A DNA stretch of 64,000 nucleotides, taken from assembly GCF_007829875.1 (NCBI RefSeq), contig NZ_VIWV01000001.1:4930501-4994500 (forward strand). Reading direction: 5' to 3'. Below, one piece after another: positions 61,223 to 64,000 of the stretch. A program made the position numbers and the translations under genes. The notes beneath the pieces are model-generated. The model saw only the letters and a list, made by a program, of their open reading frames with translations. It had not been told where the DNA came from and did not search any database. How positions within the stretch are numbered: the stretch's first letter is position 1; every line of letters begins with the position of its first letter. The DNA comes from Streptomyces capillispiralis (lineage in GTDB: Bacteria > Actinomycetota > Actinomycetes > Streptomycetales > Streptomycetaceae).

Positions 61223-61236
61223 TGGGAGCGCTCCCA
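61223..61236. promoter_or_regulatory. CebR operator upstream of cebE
   Basis: TGGGAGCGCTCCCA, a perfect 14-bp palindrome and exact CebR consensus, located just downstream of the candidate cebE promoter. Confidence 0.95.
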
Positions 61237-61249
61237 CAAGTGATGTGTT

Positions 61250-61280
61250 GAAGAGTCGCGGGTCCGGGCGAGGGTGTCAA
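61250..61280 (-). promoter_or_regulatory. Candidate cebE promoter
   Basis: On the minus strand a perfect TTGACA (plus-strand bases 61275-61280) is followed after 18 bases by ACTCTT, a poor -10. The start site would sit just before the operator. Confidence 0.4.
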
Positions 61281-61305
61281 GGGAACAGACGCGGCAAAGT
61301 GCGTT

Positions 61306-61326
61306 CAGTTATCTGCCTGTTAACTG
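61306..61326. promoter_or_regulatory. Inverted repeat CAGTTA-N9-TAACTG
   Basis: Perfect 6-bp AT-containing arms between cebE and cebR, unlike the CebR box. May bind another regulator. Confidence 0.35.
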
Positions 61327-61447
61327 GCCCCCTGGGACCCGCCCGTGGAAGCCCTGCGTCCGCGAGCCGCCCTCCCGGCGGTGGCCGGTGCCGCCTGCGG
61401 GGCTGTTACATTCCAGGCCAGCGTGACATACGAAGGAGGCGGAGCCG

Positions 61448-62503
61448 ATGGCAAGCCACGCGGCGCGGGGCAGGAGCGGCGGTCGGCCCACCCTCGAAGA
61501 GGTGGCAGCGCGCGCCGGAGTGGGCCGCGGCACGGTCTCCCGGGTGATCAACGGGTCGCCCCGGGTGAGCGACGCCACCCGCGCCGCCGTCGAGGCGGCG
61601 GTCGCCGAGCTCGGTTACGTCCCGAACACGGCCGCCCGCGCCCTGGCCGCCAACCGCACGGACGCCATCGCCCTCGTCGTGCCGGAGCCGGAGACCCGGT
61701 TCTTCGCCGAGCCGTACTTCTCGGACATGCTCCGGGGTGTCGGCGCGGCCCTGTCCGACACCGCGATGCAGCTGCTGCTGATCTTCGCGGGCAGTGACCG
61801 GGAGCGGCAGCGGCTGGCCCAGTACCTGGCCGCGCACCGCGTGGACGGTGTGCTGCTGGTCTCGGTGCACGCCGACGACCCGCTGCCCGACATGCTGGCC
61901 CAGCTGGAGATCCCCGCGGTGATCAGTGGCCCCCGCTCGGCCGCGGAGACGCTCACCTCGGTGGACTCGGACAACTACGGCGGCGCCCGCCAGGCCGTGG
62001 AGCACCTGATCGGCCGGGGCCGGCGCACCATAGCCCACATCACCGGCCGCCTCGACGTGTACGGCGCGGAGCGGCGCATCGACGGCTACCGCGACGCCCT
62101 GCGCGACGCGGGGCACGCGGTGGACGAGCTGCTGATCGAGTCGGGCGACTTCTCCGAGGACGGCGGCCGGCGCGCGATGGCGGCGCTGCTGGAGCGCCGC
62201 CCCGACCTGGACGCCGTCTTCGCGGCCTCGGACGTCACCGCGGCCGGCGCCCGGCACGCGCTGCGCGAGGCGGGCCGGCGCATCCCCGATGACGTGGCGC
62301 TGGTCGGCTACGACGACTCGGCGATCGCCCGACACATGGATCCGCCGCTGACGAGTGTGCGCCAGCCGATCGAGGAGATGGGCCGCGCGATGATCGACCT
62401 GCTGCTCGCGGAGGTCGCCGACCGCCGCCCGCCGGTGTCCCGGGAGCTGGGGCGGCGCCAGATGGTCCTGGCGACGGAACTGGTGGCCCGCGCCTCGTCG
62501 TGA
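61448..62503 (+). CDS. cebR: CebR, LacI-family repressor of cellobiose uptake
   Basis: A 351-residue repressor: LacI helix-turn-helix (TLEEVAARAGVGRGTVSRVINGSPRVSDATR) and hinge helix (NTAARALAANRT), then the sugar-binding core (LVVPEPETRFFAEPYFSDML, VLLVSVHADDP, VDSDNYGGARQAVEHLIGRG, DAVFAASDVTAAGA). Releases its 14-bp operators when cellobiose or cellotriose binds. Divergent from cebE. In plant-pathogenic species it gates virulence; here no toxin genes are in view. Confidence 0.96.
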   Translation: MASHAARGRSGGRPTLEEVAARAGVGRGTVSRVINGSPRVSDATRAAVEAAVAELGYVPNTAARALAANRTDAIALVVPEPETRFFAEPYFSDMLRGVGAALSDTAMQLLLIFAGSDRERQRLAQYLAAHRVDGVLLVSVHADDPLPDMLAQLEIPAVISGPRSAAETLTSVDSDNYGGARQAVEHLIGRGRRTIAHITGRLDVYGAERRIDGYRDALRDAGHAVDELLIESGDFSEDGGRRAMAALLERRPDLDAVFAASDVTAAGARHALREAGRRIPDDVALVGYDDSAIARHMDPPLTSVRQPIEEMGRAMIDLLLAEVADRRPPVSRELGRRQMVLATELVARASS

Positions 62504-62507
62504 CGCC

Positions 62508-62771
62508 TCAGCGCTCCGCGCCGTCGGGGTCCGGGGCCTTCATGACCCCGCCGGTGTGGAACGCACCGGCGGGGACGCGGTGCGCCCCGCGCTCCCACCA
62601 CCGGGGGTCGGTGGCCCGCTCGTAGTCCCTGCGCGGGCCGGCCGGGATCAGGCCCGGACGCCGGTCCGGCAGTGGTCGGCCGTTGGCCCCGGCCCACGCG
62701 CTGATCTCCCCTAAGTCGTCCGCCGGTGAACCCATGACCGCGTACCCGGGGAGGCGGTCCTCGGCGAGCAC
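62508..62771 (-). CDS. Small hypothetical protein
   Basis: An open frame of 87 codons from GTG: LAEDRLPGYAVMGSPADDLGEISAWAGANGRPLP, then ATDPRWWERGAHRVPAGAFHTGGVMKAPDPDG. Codon use is Streptomyces-like and no other frame is better, but there is no Shine-Dalgarno site. ATG at 62735 would give 75 residues. It ends 5 bases after cebR, on the other strand. Confidence 0.45.
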   Translation of the reverse strand: MLAEDRLPGYAVMGSPADDLGEISAWAGANGRPLPDRRPGLIPAGPRRDYERATDPRWWERGAHRVPAGAFHTGGVMKAPDPDGAER

Positions 62772-62820
62772 GGTGCGGGCTGGGCCGGCCCGCTGACATC
62801 CCGGCGCCGGAAACGAGTTC

Positions 62821-62851
62821 AGCCGGTGACCTTGTCGCAAGGTCACCGGCT
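62821..62851 (-). terminator. Terminator of tRNA-His
   Basis: AGCCGGTGACCTTG and CAAGGTCACCGGCT form a perfect 14-bp stem with a TCG loop, ten bases after the tRNA. Confidence 0.75.
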
Positions 62852-62861
62852 GACTACTCAG

Positions 62862-62935
62862 GGTGAGTGACGGGACTCGAACCCGCGGCATCCTGGACCA
62901 CAACCAGGTGCTCTACCAGCTGAGCTACACCCACC
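62862..62935 (-). tRNA. tRNA-His (GTG)
   Basis: Acceptor GTGGGTG/CACTCAC (one G-T pair) with the extra G at -1 (base 62935) opposite C73, anticodon loop TTGTGGT with anticodon GTG, T-loop TTCGAGT. CCA not encoded. Confidence 0.96.
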
Positions 62936-63052
62936 ATGGCCTTGTCGGTTGAGGTCAGTGACTTCTCCGACCGGCCGAGAAAAAGTGTACAGGGTCCGAA
63001 GGGGTGCTCGCGCACGCTTTCCGCGGCGGCCCCCGACGACCCCCCGATCCGC

Positions 63053-63655
63053 CTACTGAGCAGGCAGGACGTGCTTCGCGGCGATCTTCTTCGCGGTGTC
63101 CGAGTCGGGGCCCGGCTGCGGGACGAAGACGGCCTCGCGGTAGTAGCGCAGTTCCGCGATGGACTCGCGGATGTCGGCGAGCGCGCGGTGGTTGCCGTTC
63201 TTCTCGGGGCTGTTGAAGTACGCCCGCGGGTACCAGCGGCGGGCCAGCTCCTTGATGCTGGACACGTCCACGATGCGGTAGTGCAGGTAGTCCTCCAGGA
63301 TCGGCATGTCCCGCAGCAGGAAACCGCGGTCGGTGCCGACGGAGTTGCCGCACAGGGGGGCCTTGCCCGGATCCTTGACGTGCTCCCTCACATACGCGAG
63401 GACGCGCTGTTCGGCGTCCTCCAGCGTCGTGCCGTTGTCCAGCTCGGCGAGCAGCCCGGACGCGGTGTGCATCGCGCGCACCACCTCCGGCATCGTCTCC
63501 AGGGCCCGCTCCGGCGGGCGGATGACGATGTCCACGCCCTCGCCGAGCACGTTCAGCTCGGAGTCGGTGACGAGGGCGGCCACTTCGATGAGCGCGTCGT
63601 CCGACAGCGAGAGGCCGGTCATCTCGCAGTCGATCCACACCATGCGATCGTTCAT
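63053..63655 (-). CDS. orn: Oligoribonuclease
   Basis: A 200-residue DEDDh 3'-5' exoribonuclease that degrades 2- to 5-mer RNAs and pGpG, the end product of cyclic-di-GMP breakdown. Exo I is VWIDCEMTGLSL (Asp, Glu), exo II is LCGNSVGTDRGFLLRDMP and exo III is HRALADIRESI (His, Asp). In Streptomyces orn follows adpA, and its loss impairs development. It lies downstream of the partial gene at the right edge. Confidence 0.95.
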   Translation of the reverse strand: MNDRMVWIDCEMTGLSLSDDALIEVAALVTDSELNVLGEGVDIVIRPPERALETMPEVVRAMHTASGLLAELDNGTTLEDAEQRVLAYVREHVKDPGKAPLCGNSVGTDRGFLLRDMPILEDYLHYRIVDVSSIKELARRWYPRAYFNSPEKNGNHRALADIRESIAELRYYREAVFVPQPGPDSDTAKKIAAKHVLPAQ

Positions 63656-63767
63656 GTGTCTAACCTTACGGGGCGCCGAGCCCGGCGGGACCGGCCCGCG
63701 GTGCGCGGGGCGCCGGTGTGAACGTCACAGGGGCGGCCGTCTTCGGGGCCGGAGCGGCCGGGAACGG

Positions 63768-63802
63768 CCGAAGGGCCGGAGGCGGTGCCTCCGGCCCTTC
63801 GG
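63768..63802 (-). terminator. Terminator between adpA tail and orn
   Basis: CCGAAGGGCCGGAGG and CCTCCGGCCCTTCGG form a perfect 15-bp stem with a CGGTG loop, 13 bases after the partial gene's stop. Together with 112 bases of spacing it suggests orn has its own promoter. Confidence 0.8.
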
Positions 63803-63814
63803 TCCGCGGTCGTC

Positions 63815-64000
63815 TCAGGGTGCGCTGCGCTGGCCCGGGACGCCCGGGGCCGATGCCGTCAGGGACGGGCCCAGGGCGCTCGCCGCGGTGCGGCGGGACT
63901 GGTGCGGCAGCGGACTGTCCGGGTGCAGGGACGGCGGGAGCTGGTGCCCCGCGTGGCCCGGCTGGCCGGACGAGAGCGCTCCCGGGCCGCCCTGGCCGGC
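63815..64000 (-). CDS. adpA: C-terminal tail, probably AdpA (partial)
   Basis: 61 codons running off the right edge: Gly/Pro/His-rich, ending VPGQRSAP. No domain is inside the window. The identification as AdpA, the AraC-type master regulator of development, rests on its position next to orn on the same strand and on a Pro-rich end as I recall for AdpA. The part carrying the DNA-binding domain and the bldA-dependent TTA codon lies outside. Confidence 0.55.
   Translation of the reverse strand, partial: AGQGGPGALSSGQPGHAGHQLPPSLHPDSPLPHQSRRTAASALGPSLTASAPGVPGQRSAP

Noticed and set aside
61306..61326. A second CebR box between cebE and cebR.
   Set aside because: CAGTTA-N9-TAACTG does not match TGGGAGCGCTCCCA in sequence or spacing.

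Overview
The window is high-GC actinobacterial DNA, almost certainly Streptomyces. Most genes have GTG or ATG starts with purine-rich Shine-Dalgarno sites, coupled GTGA/ATGA overlaps are frequent, and there are several Streptomyces signature loci: cslA-glxA-cslZ, cebR-cebEFG-bglC, a PAS-GGDEF-EAL protein of the CdgA type, orn, and what looks like the tail of adpA. From about 12.8 kb to the right end the gene order follows, as far as I remember it, the S. coelicolor SCO2792 to SCO2848 interval read in reverse. The identifications come from sequence motifs and family knowledge; no database was searched.

Region by region. 0-4 kb: a DNA-modification module of a SNF2-type helicase, a C5-cytosine methyltransferase and a Vsr-type mismatch endonuclease whose 3' end overlaps the methyltransferase gene on the opposite strand. 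4-11.7 kb: small membrane proteins, a SEC-C protein, a divergent MFS exporter/HxlR regulator pair with two matching operator-like repeats, a DUF6412-YidC pair and a fumarylacetoacetate-hydrolase-type enzyme. 11.7-17.6 kb: F420-type oxidoreductase, a UPF0303 protein coupled to a Gfo/Idh/MocA dehydrogenase, a divergent ROK repressor with a near-perfect operator, a sortase substrate and a HAD phosphatase. 18-23.2 kb: the locus for hyphal-tip beta-glucan synthesis (GH6 CslZ, copper radical oxidase GlxA, glycosyltransferase CslA). 23.6-27.6 kb: secreted NlpC/P60-like protein, SPFH protein and an AA10 chitin-active monooxygenase with a DasR-type site at its promoter, bracketed by two identical tRNA-Lys genes.

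27.6-37.6 kb: an IclR-regulated uptake and catabolism cluster (ectoine-type ABC transporter, DUF3830 protein, amidase, 2-hydroxyacid dehydrogenase, two Asp/Glu-racemase-fold proteins), then a tRNA-like element, two small proteins and a third identical tRNA-Lys in inverted orientation. 37.6-42.7 kb: an M6-like secreted protease, the cyclic-di-GMP protein with a BldD-like site, and a flavin oxidoreductase. 42.7-46.9 kb: a translationally coupled operon of a RecB-like Fe-S nuclease, an unrecognised 532-residue protein and a UPF1/DNA2-like helicase, the best candidate here for an undescribed nucleic-acid-processing or defence system. 46.8-54.5 kb: PAP2 enzyme, histidine phosphatase, a TPR regulator, a PABS methyltransferase-fold protein and a two-component system. 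54.6-62.5 kb: a CBM2-GH18 chitinase followed by the cellobiose/cellotriose uptake system (CebEFG, BglC, CebR) with two CebR operators. 62.5-64 kb: tRNA-His, oligoribonuclease and the partial adpA tail.

Functional theme: much of the window concerns polysaccharides, both making an extracellular glucan at growing tips and sensing, degrading and importing chitin and cellulose fragments. This sits beside developmental signalling genes (CdgA, Orn, AdpA) and two DNA-processing modules.
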